Shown here: positions 1 to 5,852 of the stretch, piece after piece
How positions within the stretch are numbered: the first letter of the stretch is position 1
Layout of the letters: the number at the start of each line of letters is the position of its first letter
Assembly (NCBI GenBank): GCA_013812565.1
Contig: JACCTF010000751.1
Coordinates: forward strand, 1 to 5,968
DNA length: 5,968 bases
Direction: 5' to 3'
Source of the DNA: Pyrinomonadaceae bacterium
GTDB lineage: Bacteria > Acidobacteriota > Blastocatellia > Pyrinomonadales > Pyrinomonadaceae
Notes under the pieces: generated by a model
Told to the model about the DNA's origin: nothing
Databases searched by the model: none
The model's input: only the letters and a program-made list of their open reading frames with translations
Translations under genes and position numbers: made by a program

Positions 1-72
1 GTTGGTTTCATGGGTTTCTTATCCTGCGCATTGCGAAGCATAATAGAGGTCTGAGAAAATTCTGGAAAATCT

Positions 73-97
73 TATACTGAGAGAGTTAGAGAGGTCT
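73..97 (+). promoter_or_regulatory. Candidate cysK -10 box and ribosome binding site
   Basis: TATACT at 73-78 resembles a sigma-70 -10 box, but no good -35 hexamer lies 16-18 bases upstream. GAGG at 91-94 sits 5 bases before the cysK ATG and supports that start. The octamer AGAGGTCT occurs at 45-52 and again at 90-97, the second copy covering the ribosome binding site. This could be chance. Promoter assignment is weak; the ribosome site is reasonable. Confidence 0.35.
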
Positions 98-99
98 AT

Positions 100-1083
100 A
101 TGCTACATCGAAAAATCTACCGAGACATAACAGAGACAATGGGCAACACGCCCCTAATTTACCTCAACCGGTTGACAGCCAACCTCCCGGCTCGCATTGC
201 CGTTAAGCACGAAGGCTTCAATCCATTCAACTCCGTTAAGGATCGCATCGGGGTCGCGATGGTCGACGATGCAATCGAGCGGGGATTGCTCAAACCGGGG
301 ATGATTATCGTCGAACCGACCAGCGGGAACACCGGCATCGGATTGGCCTATGTCGCGGCGGCGCGCGGTTACCGCTGCATTTTCACGATGCCGGAGACGA
401 TGACCGTTGAACGGCGGAACATGCTGCGTGCGTTGGGTTGCAAATTCGTGCTGACGGAGGGGCCGAAGGGAATGAAAGGAGCGATTGCGCGGGCCGAGCA
501 GATCGCCGTGCGATTAGGCGAGCGGGCGTGGATGCCCAGACAGTTCGACAATCCGGCGAACCCACGCATCCATTACGAAACGACCGGCCCGGAGATTTGG
601 ACTGATAGCGAAGGCCAGATCGACATCTTTATTTCCGGTGTAGGCACTGGAGGGACCGTCTCCGGCGGAGGCAAATACCTGCGCGAGCAGAAGCCGGGAA
701 TTTATATTGTGGCGGTCGAACCGGCCGAAAGCCCGGTGCTCTCTGGTGGCGCGCCGGCGCCGCACAAGCAGCAGGGTATCGGCCCGGGATTTGTCCCCGG
801 AAACTTAGACACAAAGATATACGATGAGATTATCCGTGTGACGAACGAAGACGCTATCGGAACGGCGCGGCGTCTGGCGCGTGAGGAAGGCATCTTCTCA
901 GGTATCTCGACCGGGTCGATTACGTGGGCGGCGCTTCAGGTTGCGGCGCGCCCTGAAAATCAGGGCAAGCTGATCGTGTCAATCGTGTGCGACTTCGGCG
1001 AACGCTATCTGTCGAACCCACTCTATACAGAGTTGAGCGATCCCGACTACTCAGATTTGGAAGCAGCCCTTGCATCCGACTGA
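100..1083 (+). CDS. cysK: Cysteine synthase (O-acetylserine sulfhydrylase), PLP-dependent
   Basis: A cytoplasmic fold-type II PLP enzyme that makes L-cysteine from O-acetylserine and sulfide, the last step of sulfur assimilation. The 327-residue length is normal for the CysK/CysM family. NTPL lies near residue 16. The PLP lysine is K47 in the motif [12 protein letters not shown]. The substrate loop TSGNTG is at 74-79, the phosphate-binding glycine loop GVGTGGT at 180-186, and [12 protein letters not shown] at 222-233, where CysK typically has HKIQGIGAGF. A GISTGS loop at 268-273 replaces the more usual GISSGA. These features favour CysK over cystathionine beta-synthase, and there is no CBS regulatory domain. 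The ATG is preceded by GAGG. It is transcribed alone: the next gene starts 141 bases downstream after a repeat and has different composition. CysM or another O-acetylserine or phosphoserine sulfhydrylase remains possible for exact substrate. Confidence 0.93.
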   Translation: MLHRKIYRDITETMGNTPLIYLNRLTANLPARIAVKHEGFNPFNSVKDRIGVAMVDDAIERGLLKPGMIIVEPTSGNTGIGLAYVAAARGYRCIFTMPETMTVERRNMLRALGCKFVLTEGPKGMKGAIARAEQIAVRLGERAWMPRQFDNPANPRIHYETTGPEIWTDSEGQIDIFISGVGTGGTVSGGGKYLREQKPGIYIVAVEPAESPVLSGGAPAPHKQQGIGPGFVPGNLDTKIYDEIIRVTNEDAIGTARRLAREEGIFSGISTGSITWAALQVAARPENQGKLIVSIVCDFGERYLSNPLYTELSDPDYSDLEAALASD

Positions 1084-1115
1084 ATGTGATTATCCACAGG
1101 CATGTAAGGCGCAGC

Positions 1116-1178
1116 GCAGTTCACCGCAGGGTCGCGGAGGGATCGCGTTTTCTCTGCGTCTCTGTGTCCTCTGCGTTA
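1116..1178. repeat. CTCTGYG-family imperfect inverted repeat, copy 1
   Basis: The element begins GCAGTTCACC and ends CTCTGCGTTA. The left arm is rich in CGCAGG/CGCGGAGG words and the right arm in CTCTGCGTCTCTGTG words, so the arms are partly complementary and could form an imperfect hairpin. A longer relative at 3922-4037 shares the same left end (GCAGTTCAC) and a similar right end (TGTGTTA), in the same orientation. It occupies most of the gap between cysK and the TIR gene. It may act as a hairpin at the end of the cysK transcript, but there is no U tract after it. I see no other gene between 1084 and 1224. Confidence 0.6.
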
Positions 1179-1224
1179 TATACCTTGTTAGACAGATTAC
1201 CTCTTTGCTCACGTAATAAACAGT

Positions 1225-2019
1225 ATGGCAACTCTGAAAGAGTATTTTGAAACCGACTTCAAATTTAATATAACGGCGGGACAGGAGCTTACTATTCGTG
1301 GCGCTGGTCGTGAAGCTAAGGTCAATGTGCGGGTGCATTTTGATTTTAATTCTGGCACTAAATTTATCTCTTACTATGTTCCCGTGTGTGTTGAACCTCT
1401 TGATCTATTTCTCCTGCTTTTAAATCCACCATATCTTGCAGCGTCTGAAAATTTAAGCGGAGGGCTTTCTCCGTTTGCTCAAATAGGGTTTCCGGGAGAG
1501 GAGTTAATGCATTCTAGAGATTTGAAGTTCTCTGGTAGGGTGTTCATTTATTCAGAGAACAGCTTGTCTGAGCAAGAATTGTCTACCCTTAAAGTAGCTG
1601 CAAAACAACGTGGCTTGTCAATGCAGTTTCGAGGGCCTAATTTTGCGGAGCAACGTTCTGCGACTGAAAAACCTCTCGCCTTTATCTCGCATGACTCGCG
1701 GGACAAGAAGGATGTAGCTCTTCCATTGACTCTGGAACTTCAAAAAAAGGGCTGCCCTGTATGGTACGACGAGTTTGCTCTCAAGGTAGGGGACAGTCTC
1801 CGTGAAAGTATCGAGAAGGGTATAAAAGAATGTAAAAGATGTATTCTCGTATTGTCCCCCAACTTCTTATCAAATGGAGGATGGACGAAAGTTGAATTTA
1901 ATTCGGTGTTCACGAGGGAAATTATAGAGCAGAAGAACATCGTCTTACCTGTTTGGTACAATGTGACGAAGCAACAGGTATACGAATATAGTTCGAGTCT
2001 GCCAAATAAAAAGGGGTGA
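1225..2019 (+). CDS. TIR-domain protein with uncharacterised N-terminal region, C-terminus frameshifted
   Basis: The open frame encodes 264 residues. Residues about 149-264 are a bacterial TIR domain: strand A with FISHDSRD (153-160), BB-loop region VWYDEFALKVGDSLRESI (179-196), VLSPNFL (209-215), and GWTKVEF (219-225). W220 and E224 match the WxxxE spacing of the catalytic glutamate in NAD-cleaving TIR domains such as SARM1, so NADase activity is plausible but inferred. Residues 1-145 match no domain I recognise. They look mixed alpha/beta, with no signal peptide and one hydrophobic patch (LFLLLLNPPYL, 61-71). The ATG is the only possible start: an in-frame TAG lies at 1189-1191 and no GTG or TTG intervenes. 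There is no Shine-Dalgarno. The frame stops at TGA 2017-2019, about 20 residues short of a normal TIR end (see 2016-2078). Sampled GC is 42-47%, well below the neighbours, which suggests transfer. A defence or signalling effector is possible. Confidence 0.85.
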   Translation: MATLKEYFETDFKFNITAGQELTIRGAGREAKVNVRVHFDFNSGTKFISYYVPVCVEPLDLFLLLLNPPYLAASENLSGGLSPFAQIGFPGEELMHSRDLKFSGRVFIYSENSLSEQELSTLKVAAKQRGLSMQFRGPNFAEQRSATEKPLAFISHDSRDKKDVALPLTLELQKKGCPVWYDEFALKVGDSLRESIEKGIKECKRCILVLSPNFLSNGGWTKVEFNSVFTREIIEQKNIVLPVWYNVTKQQVYEYSSSLPNKKG

Positions 2020-2078
2020 GCTGGGCGCTTGGCCTTAATGAGGTAAGCCAGCAGCTCTACCGAGCAATAATGTTCTAA
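2016..2078 (+). pseudogene. Out-of-frame last 20 codons of the TIR gene
   Basis: Reading in the -1 frame from the GTG at 2016-2018 to the TAA at 2076-2078 gives 20 residues, including GLNEVSQQLYRAI. This is how TIR domains of this type usually end: a short loop after the 'VTKxxVxEYSxSL' segment, then the final helix. The restored protein would be 284 residues. The shift lies at AAAAAGGGG (2008-2016), so a missing base in either homopolymer explains it. Alternatives are a sequencing or assembly error, a real recent mutation, or -1 slippage of the GGG-decoding tRNA at G-GGG-TGA (2013-2019). The catalytic region is upstream and intact, so the truncated product might still fold. Confidence 0.75.
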
Positions 2079-2171
2079 ACCCATCTGTTTAATAACTCAT
2101 TTGAGCGGAGCGCGAATAGCGCGGCTTTCATCCGCCAGCTTGGAGGGCTGTTGTGTTGTGTGCGTGCCCGC

Positions 2172-2204
2172 TCAATTCGAGCGATAGGCTCCGCGCTCGA
2201 TTGA
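2172..2204. terminator. Stem-loop between convergent TIR gene and cimA
   Basis: TCAATTCGAGCG (2172-2183) pairs with CGCTCGATTGA (2194-2204) with one bulged T, giving an 11-bp stem and a 10-base loop. It sits in the 174-base gap (2079-2252) between two converging genes, where a bidirectional terminator is expected. Neither side has a clear U tract, so it is at best a non-canonical terminator. GAGCGCG at 2108-2114 could alternatively pair with CGCGCTC at 2192-2198. Nothing else is recognisable in this gap. Confidence 0.35.
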
Positions 2205-2252
2205 CCGCGAAATGCTTTACAGCCCCGCATGTCTTTCCATGAAGATAGTCAA

Positions 2253-3848
2253 TCAGCCTACGGTTGACCGCTGAAGGATCGGCTCCGGGGCCGCGCTGTC
2301 GCGCATGAGTTTGTATTCCACCGCATCGACGAGCGCACGCCAACTGGCCTCGACGATGTTCGCCGATACCCCGACTGTCCCCCACTTGGAATCTCCATCG
2401 CTTGAAAAAACAAGCACCCGCACAAGGCTCGCCGTGCCCGACAGATTGCCGGTGATGACACGCACTTTGTAATCAACCAGACGCACATCGGCAAGCGACG
2501 GATAAAATCTATCGAGCGCGCGACGCAACGCCTGGTCCAACGCATGGACCGGGCCGGTACCATTCGCCGCCGTATGTTCTATGCAATCGCCGACTCGTAG
2601 CTTGATCGTCGCTTCGCTCATCGGCATCAGTGCACCGCGATGCTCGTCGATTACCTGGAACTCGATCAACTCGAAGTATGGTTGATAAGTGCCGCGCATT
2701 TTACGCACCAGCAACTCGAAGCTCGCCTCGGCCGCCTCGAACTCATAGCCCGCATGCTCCATGCGTTTCAGTTCATCAAGCACGCGCTGCTCTTCGTCCA
2801 TGTCAAGATTTAATTCGCGCGCTTTGGCATGAAGATTGGCGCGCCCCGAGAGATCTGAGACAAGCACGCGTCGCCGGTTGCCGACCGTTTCCGGTTTGAT
2901 GTGCTCGTATGTTTCGGGATTTCGTTCGACCGCTGAAACATGCACGCCGCCTTTGTGGGCGAAGGCGCTATCGCCAACATAAGGCGCAGTTGAAGCGAGC
3001 GCAAGATTGGCGATCTCACTGACGAAGCGCGCCGTTTCGCGCAGCTTCGCGAGCCGCTCAGGGCCGAGAATGTTGCGGCCGAGTTTGAGTTCGAGATTTG
3101 GCAGAACTGAACAAAGGTTGGCGTTGCCGCAACGTTCGCCGTAGCCGTTAATAGTTCCTTGGACGTGCATGGCTCCGGCTGAGACGGCGGCCAAAGTATT
3201 GGCCGTCGCCAAATCTCCATCGTTGTGGCAATGGATGCCGAGCGGCACCCGGATTTCGCTGGCGACCCGCTGCGTAATCCGCGTTACGTCGTCGGGCAAG
3301 CTTCCGCCGTTTGTGTCGCATAGCACGATCCGGTGCGGGTTGTGTGACGCAGCGGCACGCAGCGTGGAGAGCGCATAATCAGGATCGTCGCGGTAGCCGT
3401 CAAAAAAGTGCTCGGCGTCGTAGATCACTACCGGCACCCGCGCGGCCAAATAGCAAACTGAATCAGCGATCACATCCAAGTTCTCCGCCGGACTCATCCG
3501 CAGCGCGTCCGTCACGTGCAGCTTCCAGGATTTGCCGAAGATTGTGACAACGGGGGTCTCTGCTTGAAGCAGCGATTGAATGCTCGGATCGTCTGCGCAT
3601 TGAAGATTCTTGCGCCGCGTCGCGCCGAAGGCGGCCAGGCGCGCATGGCCCAAATTGAATTTCTTCGCTCGTTCAAAAAAGGCCATGTCTCGCGGATTCG
3701 ATCCCGGCCACCCGCCCTCGATGAAATCCACGCCGAGGGAGTCGAGATGCTCGACGATGCGACACTTGTCTTCGACAGAGAAATTAATGCCCTCGCCCTG
3801 TGATCCGTCGCGCAGAGTCGTGTCGTAGATTTCGATCATGTCGCTCAT
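2253..3848 (-). CDS. cimA: (R)-citramalate synthase
   Basis: It condenses pyruvate with acetyl-CoA to (R)-citramalate, the first step of the threonine-independent route to 2-oxobutyrate and isoleucine. The 531 residues fit the long CimA family and its relatives. The N-terminal DRE-TIM barrel carries DTTLRDGSQ (9-17; R13 and D14 expected catalytic/metal residues), GGWPGSNPRD (45-54), the metal-binding HxH in GIHCHND (H206, H208) and NGYGERCGNANL (234-245). The C-terminal regulatory LeuA-type domain spans roughly 395-515 and in relatives binds the end product. The pattern GWPGSNPRD favours citramalate synthase over 2-isopropylmalate or homocitrate synthase, though substrate cannot be proved from sequence. 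The first ATG (3848) is preferred: GGAAAGAG about 8-16 bases upstream is a weak ribosome site, better placed than for M4. A TATATC at 3884-3879 could be a -10 box. The gene converges on the TIR gene. A possible attenuator lies about 310 bases upstream. Confidence 0.92.
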   Translation of the reverse strand: MSDMIEIYDTTLRDGSQGEGINFSVEDKCRIVEHLDSLGVDFIEGGWPGSNPRDMAFFERAKKFNLGHARLAAFGATRRKNLQCADDPSIQSLLQAETPVVTIFGKSWKLHVTDALRMSPAENLDVIADSVCYLAARVPVVIYDAEHFFDGYRDDPDYALSTLRAAASHNPHRIVLCDTNGGSLPDDVTRITQRVASEIRVPLGIHCHNDGDLATANTLAAVSAGAMHVQGTINGYGERCGNANLCSVLPNLELKLGRNILGPERLAKLRETARFVSEIANLALASTAPYVGDSAFAHKGGVHVSAVERNPETYEHIKPETVGNRRRVLVSDLSGRANLHAKARELNLDMDEEQRVLDELKRMEHAGYEFEAAEASFELLVRKMRGTYQPYFELIEFQVIDEHRGALMPMSEATIKLRVGDCIEHTAANGTGPVHALDQALRRALDRFYPSLADVRLVDYKVRVITGNLSGTASLVRVLVFSSDGDSKWGTVGVSANIVEASWRALVDAVEYKLMRDSAAPEPILQRSTVG

Positions 3849-3921
3849 AAATTTTTCTCTTTCCAGTTCGTCTCGCTAGATATAGACCGCGGGCGCACTT
3901 TACTTGGATGTAGGGTAAGTG

Positions 3922-4037
3922 GCAGTTCACAACAGAGGCCGGTGAGAGCACAGAGGTTGCACAGAGAAGGGATGAGTTGAAATCTCGAATGTGAGATTTG
4001 AAATTTAACCCTCTGTGCCTCTGTGACGTCTGTGTTA
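3922..4037. repeat. CTCTGTG-family inverted repeat, copy 2, with internal hairpin
   Basis: The left arm contains CACAGAGG and CACAGAG words (3922-3968). The right arm has CTCTGTGCCTCTGTG (4010-4025 region) and ends TGTGTTA, so the two halves can pair imperfectly over more than 100 bases. The centre holds a perfect 7-bp hairpin, AAATCTC (3980-3986) with GAGATTT (3993-3999). Its left end GCAGTTCAC and right end match copy 1 at 1116-1178. If cimA is transcribed from upstream of it, the repeat would lie in the cimA leader. Confidence 0.7.
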
Positions 4038-4087
4038 AATCTGACTTGCTTTACATTCATATAAAAACCGCTATAAAAGAGAAAGTA

Positions 4088-4140
4088 ACCGGCGAAACAT
4101 GAGTAGAGTATTTCGTCTCCTTCTACATTCTATTGCCGGT
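4088..4140 (-). ncRNA. Nested stem-loop of unknown role upstream of cimA
   Basis: ACCGGC (4088-4093) pairs with GCCGGT (4135-4140), and inside it GTAGA (4103-4107) pairs with TCTAC (4122-4126), separated by a 9-by-8 internal loop. On the - strand the apical loop carries AAGGAG, a Shine-Dalgarno-like word. A nine-codon ORF (ATG at 4100 to TAG at 4071, MFRRLLSLL, four leucines) starts 19 bases after GGAG, too far for a normal start. It may be a small structured leader or chance. No known RNA family is recognised. Confidence 0.2.
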
Positions 4141-4156
4141 CCCTGCATTGAAATGT

Positions 4157-4186
4157 AAAAAGCCATCAACTTATTTCATTGATGGC
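4157..4186 (-). terminator. Rho-independent terminator (- strand), possibly an attenuator for cimA
   Basis: On the - strand, GCCATCAA and TTGATGGC form a perfect 8-bp stem with a 9-base loop (4162-4186), followed by five U residues (4161-4157) and then ACAUUU. This is a canonical intrinsic terminator. It lies 363 bases after the membrane gene's stop codon and about 310 bases before the cimA start, both on this strand. It therefore either ends the upstream transcript late or acts as a conditional terminator in a long cimA leader. Confidence 0.7.
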
Positions 4187-4216
4187 CTGGTAGAGCGTTT
4201 TCCGATGTCAGCGATA

Positions 4217-4224
4217 GGCCATCA
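4217..4224 (-). promoter_or_regulatory. Candidate anti-terminator arm
   Basis: GGCCATCA on the + strand here is the exact complement of TGATGGCC at 4180-4187. On the - strand transcript this segment comes first and could pair with the 5' arm of the terminator at 4162-4186, preventing that hairpin. The two pairings are mutually exclusive, as in attenuators. No ligand domain, T-box or isoleucine-rich leader peptide is evident, so regulation is inferred from pairing alone. Confidence 0.3.
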
Positions 4225-4549
4225 TGTACTGTGCATCCCAATGCTAATGGGTGCAAGCACGGTAATTACATGGAAGCCGATAGATGCAAGGTCGCGCTTC
4301 GCCAGCCGCGAGTATGGCCGGAAAAACCTATCTGGAGAAGTTGCTGAATACATTAGAAGTGTTTCTAACAGTTATAATCACTACGTGATGCAACGTTGTT
4401 TGTAACTTCGTGAGAAGTTCGCCAAACACATAATCTACATCCCCCGGCTCAATATGTATAATTCAATATTTTTAACGACATATAAATATCGTTAATGTGA
4501 GATGCGGCGGCCCTCGATCCAACCACGGGAAATTCGGCGGAGCAAGAAT

Positions 4550-5776
4550 TTAGATTCGCAAAAAGATCTTCCGCCGGTACATCCAGTACAGTACTAACCA
4601 CATGATCAACAGGGCTACCGCACCGACAATAATCGGCGCGAAAGGCTCTCCAAATAATTCAAAAACCCCCTGGCCGAAATGAATCTTTAGCGAATTTATG
4701 ATGTACTCGGTAGCCACGTGAACTATGACATACATCGCAATCGAGTTCATCCCGACGACCAGAAACGGAAAGGCCCAGCGGCGATATCCCTTTAGATCGA
4801 TCACGTAGTAAAACCCGGCGAGTAACAGCAGCACCCAACCCGTGCTGTAGATAGCCCACGTGGGAGTCCAGATACGTTTCACCAGCGGGCAAATTCCGAG
4901 TACATGTAACGCAGTGCCGATGATCAAACCCGCCACGCCATAAACGATCAGGGTACGAAACTTCTCCATCCCCGTTCGATCACTTCGCAATAATCCTCCG
5001 GCGAGCAATCCGAAAATCATGGTCGCGAGTGAAGGAATGAAGTTGAGTGTGAGATAGCCGCCGCCGTTATAAACGAACGGAGTTTGACGCGGAAAGAGAT
5101 TTAGAAACCATTGGTCTGCTACATGAGCCAAGTTGGTATTCTTGTCCCAGTGGGCCGCAAAGCCGGTGAGATGATGAGGCCACTCGCGGGCAACTCCCAC
5201 GGTAGCGGTGTCAAAGCCGGGTGCCGGAAGTGGGTATAAAGCGAACGCCGCCCAGTATCCCACCAGGATGATAGCGGCGGCGAGCCACTGAACTCTAGGC
5301 TTTGTCAGCCCGAGCAAGAACAGAAACATGTAGCCCAAACCAATCTGAGTCAGGACGTCCTCGAAAGTGAAATAGGTTTGTGGGGCGGATTGAGACCGTA
5401 GAAAGATTCCGAGGAAGATCAGCATCAAGGAACGATAAAGGCTATGGCCGAACATCGTGGCGAATGATTGCCCCTTCGCTTGTCGGCTCGCCAGCGAGTA
5501 AGGCAGCGACACGCCTACCATGAACATGAAGGACGGCTGAATGAGGTCCCACGGCGCGCACCCCACCCACTCTTTATGATCCAGCATGTCGGCGACGAAC
5601 CGAGCGAAAGCACTGCCGGGAAAACTCCGCGCGACTTCCGGGATGCGCATGATCTCCGACGCCATGAAGATCATCGTAACTCCGCGAAACACATCCAGTG
5701 AGGTTAAACGTTTAGGAGGTTCTTTCGTTGACGATTGATTGATGGTCTCTACGGTTACGGATGGCGACACTTTCAT
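4550..5776 (-). CDS. DUF5009/HGSNAT-like multi-pass membrane acyltransferase
   Basis: A 408-residue inner-membrane protein with about ten hydrophobic segments (roughly 29-45, 79-96, 113-127, 143-157, 163-183, 243-263, 276-296, 309-327, 335-355, 380-400). The N-terminal signature RLTSLDVFRGVTMIFM (23-38) and the block HKEWVGCAPWDLIQPSFMFMVGVSLP (67-92) are those of the heparan-alpha-glucosaminide N-acetyltransferase / NagX / DUF5009 family. H67 is a candidate for the acetyl-carrying histidine by analogy. Relatives move acetyl groups from cytosolic acetyl-CoA to amino sugars across the membrane, or are linked to sugar use. The substrate here is unknown. I start at the ATG at 5776, not the upstream ATG at 5851, because AAGGAG lies 7 bases before it and the extra 25 residues look non-family. 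No sugar-pathway gene is adjacent. A related OpgC/YeiB-type acyltransferase is less likely. Confidence 0.85.
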   Translation of the reverse strand: MKVSPSVTVETINQSSTKEPPKRLTSLDVFRGVTMIFMASEIMRIPEVARSFPGSAFARFVADMLDHKEWVGCAPWDLIQPSFMFMVGVSLPYSLASRQAKGQSFATMFGHSLYRSLMLIFLGIFLRSQSAPQTYFTFEDVLTQIGLGYMFLFLLGLTKPRVQWLAAAIILVGYWAAFALYPLPAPGFDTATVGVAREWPHHLTGFAAHWDKNTNLAHVADQWFLNLFPRQTPFVYNGGGYLTLNFIPSLATMIFGLLAGGLLRSDRTGMEKFRTLIVYGVAGLIIGTALHVLGICPLVKRIWTPTWAIYSTGWVLLLLAGFYYVIDLKGYRRWAFPFLVVGMNSIAMYVIVHVATEYIINSLKIHFGQGVFELFGEPFAPIIVGAVALLIMWLVLYWMYRRKIFLRI

Positions 5777-5782
5777 ATTCGT

Positions 5783-5789
5783 TCTCCTT
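5783..5789 (-). promoter_or_regulatory. Strong Shine-Dalgarno deciding the membrane gene's start
   Basis: The - strand reads TAAGGAGAACGAATATG, with GGAG 7 bases from the ATG at 5776. No comparable site precedes the ATG at 5851. Confidence 0.8.
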
Positions 5790-5796
5790 AGCTTTA

Positions 5797-5817
5797 CCCG
5801 GAGGGAGGACTTCCGGG
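5797..5817 (-). promoter_or_regulatory. Hairpin in the membrane gene's 5' leader
   Basis: CCCGGA (5797-5802) and TCCGGG (5812-5817) form a perfect 6-bp stem with a 9-base loop, just upstream of the Shine-Dalgarno at 5783-5789. It might stabilise the leader RNA or influence translation. The evidence is only the pairing. Confidence 0.3.
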
Positions 5818-5835
5818 AAAGGATGACTGACTCAA

Positions 5836-5852
5836 AAGTGACAAGTGACAAG
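5836..5852. repeat. Tandem AAGTGAC heptamer repeat
   Basis: AAGTGAC occurs at 5836-5842 and 5843-5849 followed by AAG, giving 2.4 units. A further AAGTGA is at 5864-5869. It lies in the leader of the membrane gene, where the - strand reads TTGTCACTTGTCACTT. It could be a short microsatellite or a repeated protein-binding site. The rest of 5777-5968 shows no convincing gene or promoter. Confidence 0.6.

Larger units (their letters stand above)
4133..4405 (+). other. Doubtful small ORF, possible gene relic
   Basis: A + strand frame of 90 codons opens with TTG. The first ATG (4205) would give 66 residues (MSAIGHHVLCIPMLMG...). Neither start has a ribosome binding site, and the 5' part overlaps a strong - strand terminator, so this is probably not a gene as it stands. 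The opposite strand has a 42-codon ATG ORF (MYSATSPDRFFRPYSRLAK...) ending at a TGA. Beyond that TGA the same frame continues for 16 codons (WPIADIGKRSTRPSMK) to a TAA inside the terminator loop. One of the two strands may be the decayed end of a former gene. I recognise neither product. Confidence 0.2.
3849..4549. other. 701-base region without a convincing gene
   Basis: This stretch separates cimA from the membrane gene, both on the - strand. It contains the second CTCTGTG repeat (3922-4037), a nested stem-loop (4088-4140), a - strand terminator (4157-4186) with a competing arm (4217-4224), and weak ORFs on both strands between about 4133 and 4405. It also has two small palindromes: AACTTC-GTGA-GAAGTT at 4404-4419, and TTAACGA-N10-TCGTTAA at 4472-4495. 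The part from about 4440 to 4500 is AT-rich. I see no tRNA or recognised riboswitch. Confidence 0.6.

Noticed and set aside
1090..1338. 82-codon - strand ORF over the repeat and TIR start
   Set aside because: It runs through the CTCTGYG repeat and antisense to the TIR gene; repeat-derived arginine-rich sequence.
1225..2019. Assigning the TIR gene to Thoeris or CBASS
   Set aside because: No ThsA-like, cyclase or other partner gene is present; the flanking genes are cysK and cimA.
2630..3803. Several + strand ORFs of 69-95 codons within cimA
   Set aside because: They lie antisense inside a well-supported enzyme gene and show no family features.
3922..4037. CRISPR array
   Set aside because: The repeated CACAGAG/CTCTGTG words are short, irregularly spaced and palindromically arranged; there are no uniform spacers and no cas genes.
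2182..4219. Shared GCGATAGGC nonamer at about 2181-2189 and 4211-4219
   Set aside because: Only nine bases in two gaps with no shared flanks; chance is sufficient.
5777..5851. 25-residue N-terminal extension of the membrane protein from the ATG at 5851
   Set aside because: The ATG at 5776 has a strong AAGGAG at correct spacing. The extension lacks such a site, contains the leader hairpin, and does not look like family sequence.
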